This document shows, piece by piece, positions 16,400-25,371 of a DNA stretch of 64,000 nt. The notes beneath the pieces were generated by a model. That model saw only the letters and a list, made by a program, of their open reading frames with translations, was not told the DNA's origin and did not search any database. A program made the position numbers and the translations under genes. Every line of letters begins with the position of its first letter. The stretch's first letter is position 1. The stretch lies in contig NZ_JAKSYD010000188.1 in assembly GCF_022829605.1 (NCBI RefSeq), positions 124,001 through 188,000 of the forward strand. The letters run 5' to 3'. This DNA comes from Methylobacterium sp. E-065 (GTDB taxonomy: Bacteria > Pseudomonadota > Alphaproteobacteria > Rhizobiales > Beijerinckiaceae).

Positions 16400-17260
16400 A
16401 TGTCGGCGCGTCATCCCATCATCTCGGTGACCGGCTCCTCTGGGGCCGGCACCACCTCGGTGCGCAACACCTTCGAGCAGATCTTCCGCCGCGAAGACGT
16501 GCGGGCGGTGTTCATCGAGGGTGACGGCTTCCATGCCTTCGACCGGGACACGATGCGGGCCATGATGGCGCGCGAGCCGACCCTGTCGCACTTCGCGCCA
16601 CGGGCGAACCTCCTGGGGGAGCTGGAGGCGGTATTCCGCAGCTACGCCGAAAACGGCACCGGCCGGACCCGTCACTACGCCCATGACCAGCACGACGCGC
16701 AGGTCTACGGCATCGCCGAGGGCAGTTTCTCGGAGTGGGAGGCGTTCCCGCCGGATTCCGATCTGCTGTTCTACGAGGGTCTTCACGGCTGCGTGGCCGA
16801 CCCGGATGTCGACATCGCCCGCTATGCCGACCTGAAGATCGGTGTCGTGCCGGTGATCAACCTGGAGTGGATACAGAAGCTGCACCGGGACCGGTCGTTC
16901 CGCGGCTATTCCACGGACGCCGTCACCGACGTGATCCTGCGGCGGATGCCCGATTACGTGCAGACCATCTGCCCGCAATTCTCGTTCACCGACATCAACT
17001 TCCAGCGGGTGCCGACGGTCGACACCTCGAACCCGTTCATCGCCCGCTGGATCCCCACCGCCGACGAGTCGATGGTGGTGATCCGGTTCAAGGATCCGAA
17101 GGGGATCGATTTTTCCTATCTGGTCTCCATGATCCACGACAGCTTCATGAGCCGGGCCAATTCCATCGTGATCCCGGGCGGCAAGCTGGATCTCGCAATG
17201 CAGCTGATCCTGACGCCGATGATCATGCAGCTCGTCGAACGCCGCCGAAGACTGGCCTGA
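16400..17260 (+). CDS. prk: Class I phosphoribulokinase
   Basis: A 286-residue kinase that makes ribulose 1,5-bisphosphate from ribulose 5-phosphate and ATP. The P-loop is the class-I form VTGSSGAGTTSV, and conserved segments include IEGDGFHAFDR, HFAPRANLLGEL, RTRHYAHDQHDAQVYG and LFYEGLHGCV. Length matches bacterial octameric enzymes. No RubisCO genes are in the window. In Methylorubrum extorquens AM1 the enzyme is known to be essential for methylotrophy because its product is an effector of the regulator QscR rather than a fixation substrate; the same role here is inference that depends on the genus assignment. It lies between fbp and rpe, all in one direction. Confidence 0.95.
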   Translation: MSARHPIISVTGSSGAGTTSVRNTFEQIFRREDVRAVFIEGDGFHAFDRDTMRAMMAREPTLSHFAPRANLLGELEAVFRSYAENGTGRTRHYAHDQHDAQVYGIAEGSFSEWEAFPPDSDLLFYEGLHGCVADPDVDIARYADLKIGVVPVINLEWIQKLHRDRSFRGYSTDAVTDVILRRMPDYVQTICPQFSFTDINFQRVPTVDTSNPFIARWIPTADESMVVIRFKDPKGIDFSYLVSMIHDSFMSRANSIVIPGGKLDLAMQLILTPMIMQLVERRRRLA

Positions 17261-17280
17261 GCCGATTCCGAGAGTTGCCC

Positions 17281-17967
17281 ATGCTTCCTCCCATCATTGC
17301 CCCCTCGATCCTCTCGGCCGATTTCTCGAAGCTCGCGGAGGAAACCCGCGCCATAGATGCGGCCGGGGCCGATTGGATCCATCTCGACGTGATGGACGGC
17401 CATTTCGTGCCCAACATCACCTTCGGCCCGCCGGTGGTGAAGGCCCTGCGCCCGCACACGCAAAAATTCTTCGACGTGCATCTGATGATCGCCCCGGCGG
17501 ATCCGTACCTCGCGGCCTTCGCGGACGCCGGTGCCGACGGCATCACGGTCCATGCCGAGGCCGGGCCGCACATCCACCGCTCGCTCCAGACGATCCGCGA
17601 CCTCGGCAAGCGCGCCGGCGTGGCGATCAACCCCGGCACCCCGGCCGCTTTGGTCGAGCCGGTGCTCGACCTCGTGGACCTCGTGCTGGTGATGACTGTC
17701 AATCCCGGCTTCGGCGGCCAGAGCTTCATCAAGAGCGCCATGGAATCCGTGGCGCGGGTGCGGGCGATGGTGGCGGGCCGCGACATCCGGATCCAGGTCG
17801 ATGGCGGCATCGACCCCGAGACCGTCCGGGCTGCGAGCCGCGCCGGCGCCGACACCTTCGTGGCCGGCAACGCCGTCTTCAGCGGCGGACCGAGCGCCTA
17901 TGCGGAGCGCATCGCGGCGATCCGGGACGGCGCGGAGGGCGCCTCTGGCCGCGACTTGTCGTGCTGA
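17281..17967 (+). CDS. rpe: Ribulose-phosphate 3-epimerase
   Basis: A 228-residue TIM-barrel enzyme that interconverts ribulose 5-phosphate and xylulose 5-phosphate. Motifs in order: APSILSADFSKLAEE, DWIHLDVMDGHFVPNITFGP with the metal-binding His and catalytic Asp, FFDVHLMI, VMTVNPGFGGQSF and IQVDGGIDPET. The start at ATG 17281 is 20 bases after the prk stop. Its stop overlaps the GTG start of cbbY by 7 bases, so the pair is translationally coupled. It supplies or drains the phosphoribulokinase substrate pool. Confidence 0.95.
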   Translation: MLPPIIAPSILSADFSKLAEETRAIDAAGADWIHLDVMDGHFVPNITFGPPVVKALRPHTQKFFDVHLMIAPADPYLAAFADAGADGITVHAEAGPHIHRSLQTIRDLGKRAGVAINPGTPAALVEPVLDLVDLVLVMTVNPGFGGQSFIKSAMESVARVRAMVAGRDIRIQVDGGIDPETVRAASRAGADTFVAGNAVFSGGPSAYAERIAAIRDGAEGASGRDLSC

Positions 17968-18710
17968 GGGCGCTGATCTTCGACGTCGACGGCACCCTCG
18001 CCGAAACTGAGGATCTGCATCGGCAGGCGTTCAACAACGCCTTCGCCGAACTCGGCCTTCCCTGGCACTGGGACGCGGCGCTCTACGCCGATCTGCTCAC
18101 CGTGATGGGCGGCAAGGAACGACTCGCCCATTACATCGACACGCAGCAGCCGGCTGGAGCCGACGCGTTCCATGCGCTGGCGCCCGAGATTCATGCCCGC
18201 AAGACCGCGGCCTACGGCGCACTCGTGGTCGAGAGCCGGCTGCCGCTGCGGCCCGGTATCGCCCGGCTCATCGCGGAGGCCCGGGCGGCCGGCATCCGGC
18301 TCGCCGTCGCCACCACCACCAGCCGGCCGAACGTCGACCGATTGCTGGCCATCAACTTTCCGCCGGGCGATGCGCCCTTCGACGTGATCGCGGCGGGCGA
18401 CGAGGCGGATCGCAAGAAGCCCGCCCCGGACGTGTTTCTCCTGGCGCTCGCCGGTCTGGATGTCGCCGCCTCTGAGGCTGTCGCGGTTGAGGATTCCGCC
18501 GCCGGGATCAGCTCGGCGCGCGCCGCCGGCCTCCCGGTCTTGGCGACCCGCAGCCGTTATACCGGCAGCCACAAGCTCGACGGCGCCTTCTCGGCGGTCT
18601 CGGATCTTGGAGAACCCGGGAGCCCGCACCGGCACATCGCCGGGCTGGAATGGCCGGGTGGCGTGGTCACGCTGGCCTCCCTGCGGCAGTGGCACACGGG
18701 CTCGCGTTAG
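17961..18710 (+). CDS. cbbY: HAD-family phosphatase CbbY
   Basis: A 249-residue haloacid-dehalogenase-type phosphatase beginning at GTG 17961, inside the end of rpe. The nucleophile motif is IFDVDGTLAETEDLHRQAFN, the cap residues follow, motif II is LAVATTTSRPNV, motif III the DRKKPAPDVF lysine, and motif IV VAVEDSAAGISSA. CbbY enzymes are known to remove xylulose 1,5-bisphosphate, a misfire inhibitor of RubisCO. Here, without a nearby RubisCO, it may police bisphosphate levels that feed the regulatory use of RuBP, which is inference. It is last in the operon; just downstream is a chemoreceptor remnant. Confidence 0.9.
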   Translation: MLRALIFDVDGTLAETEDLHRQAFNNAFAELGLPWHWDAALYADLLTVMGGKERLAHYIDTQQPAGADAFHALAPEIHARKTAAYGALVVESRLPLRPGIARLIAEARAAGIRLAVATTTSRPNVDRLLAINFPPGDAPFDVIAAGDEADRKKPAPDVFLLALAGLDVAASEAVAVEDSAAGISSARAAGLPVLATRSRYTGSHKLDGAFSAVSDLGEPGSPHRHIAGLEWPGGVVTLASLRQWHTGSR

Positions 18711-18721
18711 ACGACCCGTCG

Positions 18722-18940
18722 CTGCAAGGTGCGGCGACGCAGGACATCGTCCGCAACGTCGAGCAGGCCTCGTCCGGTACGAGCGCGGTTACGGGCACCA
18801 TCTCGGGTGATGCGGGAGCCGCTGAGAAGACCGGCGGCGCCGCCCGAGACGTACTTACCTCGACGACCGCGTTGTCGAGCCAGGCCGAGCATCTCACGGA
18901 GGAGGTTCAGCGCTTCCTGGCGACCGTGCGAGCGGCCTAG
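18722..18940 (+). pseudogene. C-terminal remnant of a methyl-accepting chemotaxis protein
   Basis: About 72 codons, ending in TAG, that align with the very end of a chemoreceptor: LQGAATQDIVRNVEQASSGT, then TGTIS, then AEHLTEEVQRFLATVRAA. The intact chemoreceptor at 47586-49268 ends with the equivalent QQGAATQEIVRNVSQAAQGT and SEHLGREVTRFLASVRAA. The upstream signalling, HAMP and sensor parts are missing, and cbbY begins the other side of the junction, so this is a deletion or recombination scar, not a gene. Divergence from the intact copy is substantial, so it came from a paralogue or is old. Confidence 0.75.
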
Positions 18941-19043
18941 ACGATCGCTTTAAAAGCGTGCGTGGCCCTCAACTCGTGTGACGCGCTCTCTCGCGACGAA
19001 CCGGTGTCCACGTCGTCGGAGAGCGCTCCATGGGCGCGCCGCC

Positions 19044-19238
19044 CTACCGGCCGACGCGATCGCTTGATCCGCGCCGGCCAGGAAGCCGCTCGGTGCGCCG
19101 GTCGCTGCGTCCGTGCGCCTCGGTGGCGAACAGCATGGTGCCGGCAACGACACCCAAAGCCGTTGAAATCCCCAGCTTGAGCCAGCGCGGATCGATGATC
19201 GTGCTGGCTGTGCCGCGTCCGTTGTTCCGGCTCGACAT
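19044..19238 (-). CDS. Hypothetical small membrane protein
   Basis: A 64-residue frame starting at ATG 19236-19238. It has a polar N-terminus (MSSRNNGRG), one hydrophobic stretch (LGISTALGVVAGTMLFAT) that would cross the membrane, and a basic tail (RSDRRTERLPGRRG). The ribosome site is weak and there are no named relatives that I recognise. It stands alone between the chemoreceptor remnant and yebC. The stretches 18941-19043 and 19239-19448 show nothing else clear. Confidence 0.4.
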   Translation of the reverse strand: MSSRNNGRGTASTIIDPRWLKLGISTALGVVAGTMLFATEAHGRSDRRTERLPGRRGSSDRVGR

Positions 19239-19448
19239 GACGTTCTCGGTTTAGAGGATTCCTGCGTTAACGCCTGGTCGAGGGGATTTTTCCGTCGACC
19301 CGATCTGTAGGAACCGGGAGGGGGTGTATGCACACGGGCGACCGCGTTGCTTCGGCGAAACCCGGCGGCCTATAACGCGGGCGACCTCACAGCCGCGTCG
19401 GCGGGGTCCTCAAGCCCGCCCGCGCCAAAGAACAAAGTCCGACACGCC

Positions 19449-20195
19449 ATGGCAGGCCATTCCCAGTTCAAGAACATCATGCACCGCAAGGGCCGGGTGG
19501 ACGCGGTCCGCTCGAAGGTGTTCGGCAAGCTCGCCCGCGAGATCACCGTGGCGGCCAAGCTCGGCACGCCCGATCCGGCGATGAACCCGCGCCTGCGGGC
19601 GGCGATCCTGGCGGCCCGTGCCGAGAACATGCCCAAGGACAATATCGAGCGCGCGATCAAGAAGGCCGCCGGCGCCGATGGCGAGAACTACGAGGACATC
19701 CGCTACGAGGGCTACGGCCCCGGCGGCGCTGCCCTGATCGTCGAGGCACAGACCGACAACCGCAACCGCACCGCCTCGGACGTGCGCTCCGCCTTCACCA
19801 AGTCGGGCGGCAGCCTCGCCGAGACCGGCGCCGTCGCGTTCATGTTCGACCGCGTCGGCGTGATCGCCTATCCAGCGTCCGTGGCCGATGCCGACACGAT
19901 GCTGGAAGCCGCCATCGAGGCTGGCGCCGACGACGTGAGCTCCGGCCCGGACGGGCACGAGGTGATCTGCGCCCAGGATTCCTACGGTGATGTCGCCAAG
20001 GCCCTCGAAACCCGCTTCGGCGAGCCGAACCGCACCGGTCTGATCTGGAAGGCGCAGAACACGATCGACGTTGACGACGAGACCGGCGAGAAGCTGATCC
20101 GCCTGGTCGAGGTGATCGAGGATCAGGACGATGTCCAGAACGTCTACGTGAACTTCGCCCTGTCGGATGCGCTGATGGCCAAGCTGCAGGACTGA
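19449..20195 (+). CDS. YebC/PmpR-family protein
   Basis: A 248-residue cytosolic protein of the usual length for the family. The N-terminus MAGHSQFKNIMHRKG is diagnostic, followed by ARAENMPKDNIERAIKK and YEGYGPGGAALIVEAQTDNRNRT. Members were first described as DNA-binding regulators; more recent work ties some of them to relief of ribosome stalling at proline-rich stretches. Which applies here cannot be told. In many proteobacteria the gene precedes ruvC; it does not here within the window, where a glycosyltransferase follows after a 218-base gap in which I see no clear structure. Confidence 0.95.
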   Translation: MAGHSQFKNIMHRKGRVDAVRSKVFGKLAREITVAAKLGTPDPAMNPRLRAAILAARAENMPKDNIERAIKKAAGADGENYEDIRYEGYGPGGAALIVEAQTDNRNRTASDVRSAFTKSGGSLAETGAVAFMFDRVGVIAYPASVADADTMLEAAIEAGADDVSSGPDGHEVICAQDSYGDVAKALETRFGEPNRTGLIWKAQNTIDVDDETGEKLIRLVEVIEDQDDVQNVYVNFALSDALMAKLQD

Positions 20196-20413
20196 GCGCG
20201 GCGCAACGGGGTCTGGTTCAACGACGAGGTAGGTTGGAACCGTCCGCTTCCGCGGGGGGCTGTGCCGGGATGGCCGGCCTCCAATGCCCCTGCGCGGTTG
20301 AACGGGTCACACCGCGCTGAGATCAAGTCCAACGTCGACCAATACCGATTTGGTTAACCGAACCGCAGGCTCTCGTTCCGTAGCGTGCCCGATGAGCAAC
20401 TCGGACGGTTTCT

Positions 20414-21667
20414 ATGGGTCGGAACGATTGGACTTCAGGCGCGAGCCCGATCGACGTTTCCATCGTCATTCCGTGTCTTAATGAGGAGCAGGCCCTGCCT
20501 GCCGCCCTGGCGACGGCGCGCGCGGCCCTGGATCAGCTCAGCGAAACGCACGCGCTGAACGGCGAGATCGTCGTCGCGGATAACGGCAGCATCGACGAGA
20601 GCCGCGCGATTGCGGTCGCGGCCGGTGCCCGCGTGGTTGCAGTTTCCCGGCGCGGATACGGAGCTGCGCTGAACGGCGGCTTTCAGGCGGCCCAGGGCCG
20701 CTACCTCGTCATGGGCGACGCCGACGGCTCCTATGACTTCCGCGATGCAGTCGCCATGGTGATGGCCCTACGCTCTGGCGCCGATCTCTGCATGGGCTCG
20801 CGCTTTCAGGGCGGCATCGCCGCCGGTGCCATGCCGTGGAAGAACCGCTACATCGGCAATCCCGTGCTGACCGGCATCCTGAACCTGCTGTTCCGGGCGG
20901 GCATCGAGGACGCCCATTGCGGTTTGCGCGCTCTGACGAAGGGCTGCCATCGCCGGCTGAAGCTGCGCGGGAGCGGCATGGAGTTCGCCAGCGAGATGGT
21001 GATCAAAGCGGCGCTGAACGGCGAGCGCATCACACAGCGTCCGGCGACCCTGTCGCGCGATTGTCGCGGCCGTGGTTCGCATCTGCGTCCGTGGCGAGAC
21101 GGATGGCGCCACCTGCGATACCTGCTGATGTTGAGCCCGACCGGGATCTTCGCTGCCCCCGCGGCTCTCCTCGCCAGCGGGGGGCTCGCGATCCTGCTGC
21201 TGGCCGCGGCCGCCTTGGTTCTGGGTCAAGAACGCACGTTCTTCCTTGGCAATTACTGGGTGATCCTGGCTGGCGCGATGCTTGGACTGGCCCACAACCT
21301 GAGCCTGTTCGCGGCGGCGACGCATCTCTACGGTGCGCGCGAGGGATACCGCAGACAGAGCCGCCGTCATGCGCGTTGGACAAGCTGGGTTTCGCTGGAA
21401 ACGATGCTTGGGGCCGGCCTCATCGCATTCATGGCTGGCGTAGCCATCCTCGCGCTGGTGATCTGGTATTGGTCCCGGAATAGCTACGGCCCGATCGGCA
21501 GCGTGCTGCCCGCGGTGGCGGGGACGACGCTTCTGGTGGTCGGCGCTCAGAATGCACTCGGCGGCTTCCTCCTCGCCGTGATCGGCGGCAACGAGGCTGA
21601 TTTTCTGCACTCCGAGGCTCCGAAGCCGGAGATGACGGCGACAGAACGCCGGCAATCGGTGGCTTGA
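20414..21667 (+). CDS. Family 2 glycosyltransferase with C-terminal membrane region
   Basis: A 417-residue protein. The first ~240 residues are a GT-A fold glycosyltransferase: VSIVIPCLNEEQALPAAL, GEIVVADNGSIDES, and the metal-binding DADGSYDF near residue 100, similar to dolichyl-phosphate-mannose synthase-like and undecaprenyl-phosphate sugar transferases. The rest has four or so hydrophobic segments (IFAAPAALLASGGLAILLLAAAALVL, LGAGLIAFMAGVAILALVIWYW), so it is anchored in the inner membrane and probably loads a sugar onto a polyprenyl carrier. It heads a group of surface-polysaccharide genes. The sugar is unknown. Confidence 0.88.
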   Translation: MGRNDWTSGASPIDVSIVIPCLNEEQALPAALATARAALDQLSETHALNGEIVVADNGSIDESRAIAVAAGARVVAVSRRGYGAALNGGFQAAQGRYLVMGDADGSYDFRDAVAMVMALRSGADLCMGSRFQGGIAAGAMPWKNRYIGNPVLTGILNLLFRAGIEDAHCGLRALTKGCHRRLKLRGSGMEFASEMVIKAALNGERITQRPATLSRDCRGRGSHLRPWRDGWRHLRYLLMLSPTGIFAAPAALLASGGLAILLLAAAALVLGQERTFFLGNYWVILAGAMLGLAHNLSLFAAATHLYGAREGYRRQSRRHARWTSWVSLETMLGAGLIAFMAGVAILALVIWYWSRNSYGPIGSVLPAVAGTTLLVVGAQNALGGFLLAVIGGNEADFLHSEAPKPEMTATERRQSVA

Positions 21668-21750
21668 ACCGGTTGCGCTGCCGCGGCCGCCCTCCACAGA
21701 ACAGGGGCGACGGCTCGCGCTGACTGTCGCGGCGCTTCCTGTCAAAGGTC

Positions 21751-23397
21751 ATGACCATGATGACGGCCGTATCTTCGGATGCCGCCACGCGGCAGCGTCG
21801 GGCTGGACGCGGCGTTGTGGCCGGACGCACGCGCCGAGCTTGGTGGATGCATGTCCTTCTCGCCAGTGCCGTGCTGTTCGCCGTCGCGGCGGCCAACGGA
21901 AGGCCATCGGTTTTCAACGACACGGTGCAGTATTACTCGCAAGGCGAGTATCTGGCCTGGCGTCTGGGCATCGCGCAGCCGGATCTCGACAAGAACCGCC
22001 TGACGGATCCGACCTCGGTCATGCCAGATTCGCACGCCATGCGAGACATGACGCCCGCGACGATCGCGGGCGGTCGATCCCCGTTCTACGGCCTCGTTCT
22101 GGTTCTGGCCGTCAGGTTCGGAACCTTGTGGCTGCTTGCTGCAGGCCAAGCCTTCCTGGCGGCTTGGTCGATCTGCATCTTGATCCGCGGAATGTTGCCG
22201 GCGGCCTCGCCTGTTTTCTACCAGGGCGTGATCTTGACGCTCGGGCTCGGCACAAGCCTTCCGTTCTTCGCGGCTTTCGCGATGCCGGATCTCTACGCCG
22301 GGCTGCTGATTATTGCCCTGCCGATCCTCGCTTTCTGTCCGGCGCGGCTTACCGCATGGAAGCGCTTGATGCTGCGGGTGCTGCTCGTAGCGAGCCTGAC
22401 GTTTCATGCCGCCAATATCGCACTTGCGCTGAGTCTGTCGGTCGCCGCCCTCGCAATCCTGACCGTGTTCAAGACACCGCTGCGGCTCGTCGCGGGCCGC
22501 GCGGGCTGGCTCGCCATGTCCATCCTGGTGGCCGTTTCGATGAATGGGGCGTTCGGCGCGATCTACCGCGCGGATGCCGGGGTCGCGCAGCGGACGCCGC
22601 CCTTCCTCATGGCGCGCCTCCTCGCCGACGGGCCGGGCCGAGACTATCTGGCGTCCGCCTGTCCGGGTGGGGCCAGCCCGACACTATGCCGGTTTATGAA
22701 TAGGCCGGCGGCCAGTGAGGACGAGATCCTTTGGTCAAATGACCCTTCGAAAGGAATATTCTCGACCTCGACCTACGAGATCAGGACCAGATTGCGCGAT
22801 GAGGAGCCCGCCTTCGTATCGGCGGTTGTCGTGCATGATCCCGCAGCCGTCATCACACGCATACTGCAGAACGGGCTGCAGCAATTGATGACCTTCTATG
22901 TTGCCGAGCCAATGAGCTCGCCCGCACGGTTCCTCAAACTCGCGTGGTGGGATCGAACGGCGATCCAGCGCATCGTGCCTGATCTGCAATCCTGCGCGGC
23001 CGTACCGAAGAGCTGTGACGTCCGGGCAAATCCTCTGTTTGTCGCGATCGTTCACATTGTTGTCGTGATGGCCGCATGGATCTTCATCGTGTGGTCGGTG
23101 GTCAAGACACGATGCTTTGATCTCTTCGCGCGCGCGCGGCCGGGCGGATCGGAGCCGGTCCCGCCGTTCGCCGGTGCGGTGGTGCTCATCGTGATGGGTG
23201 TGATCGTGAACGCGATGATCTGCGGGGCGGTATCCGGTGTCTTCGCCCGCTACCAAGCCCGCGTCATCTGGTTGATCCCGCTCCTGGCGCTGCTGATCGC
23301 GGATTGGTTTCGGCAGAACAGGCGTGTGCCGTCAGCGGATGCAATGGCCAGTTCAGGTCCGGCTTCTGCCGCGTCGATTGCTTCGAGCCCTGGCTAA
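21751..23397 (+). CDS. Polytopic membrane protein of unknown function, surface-glycan context
   Basis: A 548-residue protein with roughly ten hydrophobic segments and a large hydrophilic region at residues ~285-410 that contains two or more cysteines (SACPGGASPTLCRF, QSCAAVPKSCDV). An early extracytoplasmic loop has the aromatic/acidic DTVQYYSQGEYLAWR segment. The layout of a first helix, an acidic loop and then many helices resembles GT-C type glycosyltransferases, but I see no definite motif, so this is only a suggestion. It follows the GT2 gene by 83 bases in the same direction and ends overlapping, tail to tail by 4 bases, with the methyltransferase gene. Confidence 0.75.
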   Translation: MTMMTAVSSDAATRQRRAGRGVVAGRTRRAWWMHVLLASAVLFAVAAANGRPSVFNDTVQYYSQGEYLAWRLGIAQPDLDKNRLTDPTSVMPDSHAMRDMTPATIAGGRSPFYGLVLVLAVRFGTLWLLAAGQAFLAAWSICILIRGMLPAASPVFYQGVILTLGLGTSLPFFAAFAMPDLYAGLLIIALPILAFCPARLTAWKRLMLRVLLVASLTFHAANIALALSLSVAALAILTVFKTPLRLVAGRAGWLAMSILVAVSMNGAFGAIYRADAGVAQRTPPFLMARLLADGPGRDYLASACPGGASPTLCRFMNRPAASEDEILWSNDPSKGIFSTSTYEIRTRLRDEEPAFVSAVVVHDPAAVITRILQNGLQQLMTFYVAEPMSSPARFLKLAWWDRTAIQRIVPDLQSCAAVPKSCDVRANPLFVAIVHIVVVMAAWIFIVWSVVKTRCFDLFARARPGGSEPVPPFAGAVVLIVMGVIVNAMICGAVSGVFARYQARVIWLIPLLALLIADWFRQNRRVPSADAMASSGPASAASIASSPG

Positions 23398-24011
23398 GAG
23401 CCCGGGTGGTCAGGGCGAAGCCGCGTGACGACGTGAAGTTTCCGTCCAAAGAATAAATTCAGAGGAAAGACATACAAGGGAATATCGCTGGTCTCAGCGT
23501 CGGGCTTCAGATTCGCGCGCGCGAACAGATTCTTCCATTGTTGCGATGATTGATAGTTGTACGTCAGCGCGACACCGTGGGGCGCGTTGCCGATCCAATC
23601 CATCAGAGAGAGCGACAGGCGGTCCAAGCTGTTCTCGGACAGGTGGTCCTTGAGGATGACGTATCGGCGCGCGACCCGTGCGGCTTCCCGGAGAAGTTGC
23701 CCCGGGTCTTCCGTGTGGTGCAGAACGTCGATGAAGGTGACCACATCCCAGGATTGATCCGGGAACGGCAGGGTCTTTCCGTCGAAGGCGCTCACCGGGA
23801 TGACCGTGCTGGGCCGCACGAAGACGTCGATGCCTTCGACGTGGATATCGGGCCGGATCGTGCGACAGAGGCCGGCGATGGTTCCATCACCACAGCCGAC
23901 ATCGAGAACGGTCGCGTCGCGGGGCAGCAGACCGGTCAGGGATTCAGCGAGAACGCGCGTTCGCCTGTCGAAGATCAGATCGCCGTGTAGTTTTCCGATC
24001 AACGCCTTCAA
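23394..24011 (-). CDS. Class I SAM-dependent methyltransferase
   Basis: A 205-residue cytosolic methyltransferase. Motif I VLDVGCGDGTIAGL binds S-adenosylmethionine, the acidic residue after strand 2 is in VEGIDVFVRP, and motif post-I/IV is SWDVVTFIDVLHHTEDP, with a Ubie/Coq5-like ending. The substrate is unknown; in the neighbourhood of a polyprenyl-linked glycosyltransferase it may methylate a sugar or lipid. It is encoded on the opposite strand to the glycosyltransferase genes, so it is not in their operon. Confidence 0.88.
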   Translation of the reverse strand: MKALIGKLHGDLIFDRRTRVLAESLTGLLPRDATVLDVGCGDGTIAGLCRTIRPDIHVEGIDVFVRPSTVIPVSAFDGKTLPFPDQSWDVVTFIDVLHHTEDPGQLLREAARVARRYVILKDHLSENSLDRLSLSLMDWIGNAPHGVALTYNYQSSQQWKNLFARANLKPDAETSDIPLYVFPLNLFFGRKLHVVTRLRPDHPGS

Positions 24012-24185
24012 AGGCCGGCTCCCTCGACATCACTGCTGTCAGGCGAAACGCTAGACTCCGAATATGGTCTGAAAGGTGATGGACCAGGGACATATCTCGT
24101 CCCTCGGGGCGTCTGGCTTGTCGGCCCCGATCCGGTCGTCTCGCTTTTGCACCGACGTTGCGATGAGGCGCGTATCCACGTGGGC

Positions 24186-25178
24186 TCACGCACGGGCCGC
24201 CGCCAGCTCCGCGCCGAACCGCTCCTCGGCATAGGCCTCCACCGAGAACGTGTCGTCGGGCAGCTGGACCATGAAGCGCTCGGCCACTTCGGTGAGCACG
24301 ATGTCGGGCCGCACCTGCTCGATGTACCCCCAGTCGAGCGACGTGCTCCACACGAAGTGCAACTCCCGGAAGGTCTCGGCCAGCAAGATCGTCAGCATGT
24401 ACGGCATGACGTGCGAGAAGGAATCGCCGAACAGCACCACGCGGCGCGGATCCGTCGCCTTGGCGTTGCCGTAGACCACATGCGCGCCGACATGCAGCGT
24501 ATGCAGGAGGCCCGCCTTCTCCCGCATCTCGACGATCGGGCTGGCATAGGTCCGCACCGCATCCTGCTGGATCATCACGGTCCGTGACCGCGCCCGTCGC
24601 GGCGGATCGAACGCGCTGCCCAGATCGCCGTCGTGGTCGGTCTCGAAGGAGGGCCGGTCCCGGAGATCCGCCCGGGGCTCGGCACCGAGCGCCCGGCAGA
24701 TCTCAGCGTAGGCGTAATAACAGCCCTCGAAGGACCAGTGCGTATCGGTCCGGCAGTAGAGGTCGGTCGCGTCGCGTCCCGCGCGCAGCGGCGTCACGAG
24801 GTCGATGCAGGTCTCCCGCCAGCGACGACGCCTGCGCCAGGCGGCGTAGAGGCCGAACGGGCTGCTGAGGCGACGCGGCGGCGGTTCGTTGCGGAGCAGC
24901 CGGTAGGCTGGCGAAGCGCTCGGCCGGATCGTGATCCCGTCGAGTCGGTGATCGTAGACCATCAGCTTCTCCGGGGCGACGACGTGCCGGTAGAGGATCC
25001 CCAGGGCGCGCAGGCGCCGCTCCCGCGTCGCGATGAGGCTGCGCCATTGCCAGACGAGCTCGGTCGTCTCCTCCGGCCGCTCGTACTGGCCGAGGACGTC
25101 GTTCGTCCCGGTCTTCAGGAACAGCCATCCGTCCTGTCCGACGTGGATATGGTCGGTGTTGTTTGGCGCCACGGTCAC
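24186..25178 (-). CDS. AlgX/AlgJ-like SGNH-fold protein
   Basis: A 330-residue protein. It begins with HVGQDGWLFLKTGTNDVL, the opening of AlgX/AlgJ/PMI69920-type domains, then has the Asp-His pair in CRTDTHWSFEGCYYAY (~residue 145) and the serine block VVLFGDSFSHVMPYM (~residue 255) that together form the SGNH-like catalytic triad. These proteins add or remove acetyl groups on exopolysaccharides such as alginate. There is no clear signal peptide, unlike AlgX, so it may act in the cytoplasm or start elsewhere. Its position, divergent from ada and near the glycan genes, supports a polysaccharide role. Confidence 0.75.
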   Translation of the reverse strand: MTVAPNNTDHIHVGQDGWLFLKTGTNDVLGQYERPEETTELVWQWRSLIATRERRLRALGILYRHVVAPEKLMVYDHRLDGITIRPSASPAYRLLRNEPPPRRLSSPFGLYAAWRRRRRWRETCIDLVTPLRAGRDATDLYCRTDTHWSFEGCYYAYAEICRALGAEPRADLRDRPSFETDHDGDLGSAFDPPRRARSRTVMIQQDAVRTYASPIVEMREKAGLLHTLHVGAHVVYGNAKATDPRRVVLFGDSFSHVMPYMLTILLAETFRELHFVWSTSLDWGYIEQVRPDIVLTEVAERFMVQLPDDTFSVEAYAEERFGAELAAARA

Positions 25179-25371
25179 CCTCGTGCGGCAGGTCGTCCGC
25201 CTTTACAGCATCGCCCTGGATCTGGGACGATGGCGCCGCGAATTCGGCGGCAAGGCGCGGGATGCCGGGCCGGCGGCGGACGGACAGGATGACGCATCGT
25301 TCCTCGATCGCCCGGTTGTGTCCGTCATGCCCCTCCTCACCGCGTCCGCCAAGCCGCAGAGCGCCGTCGCC

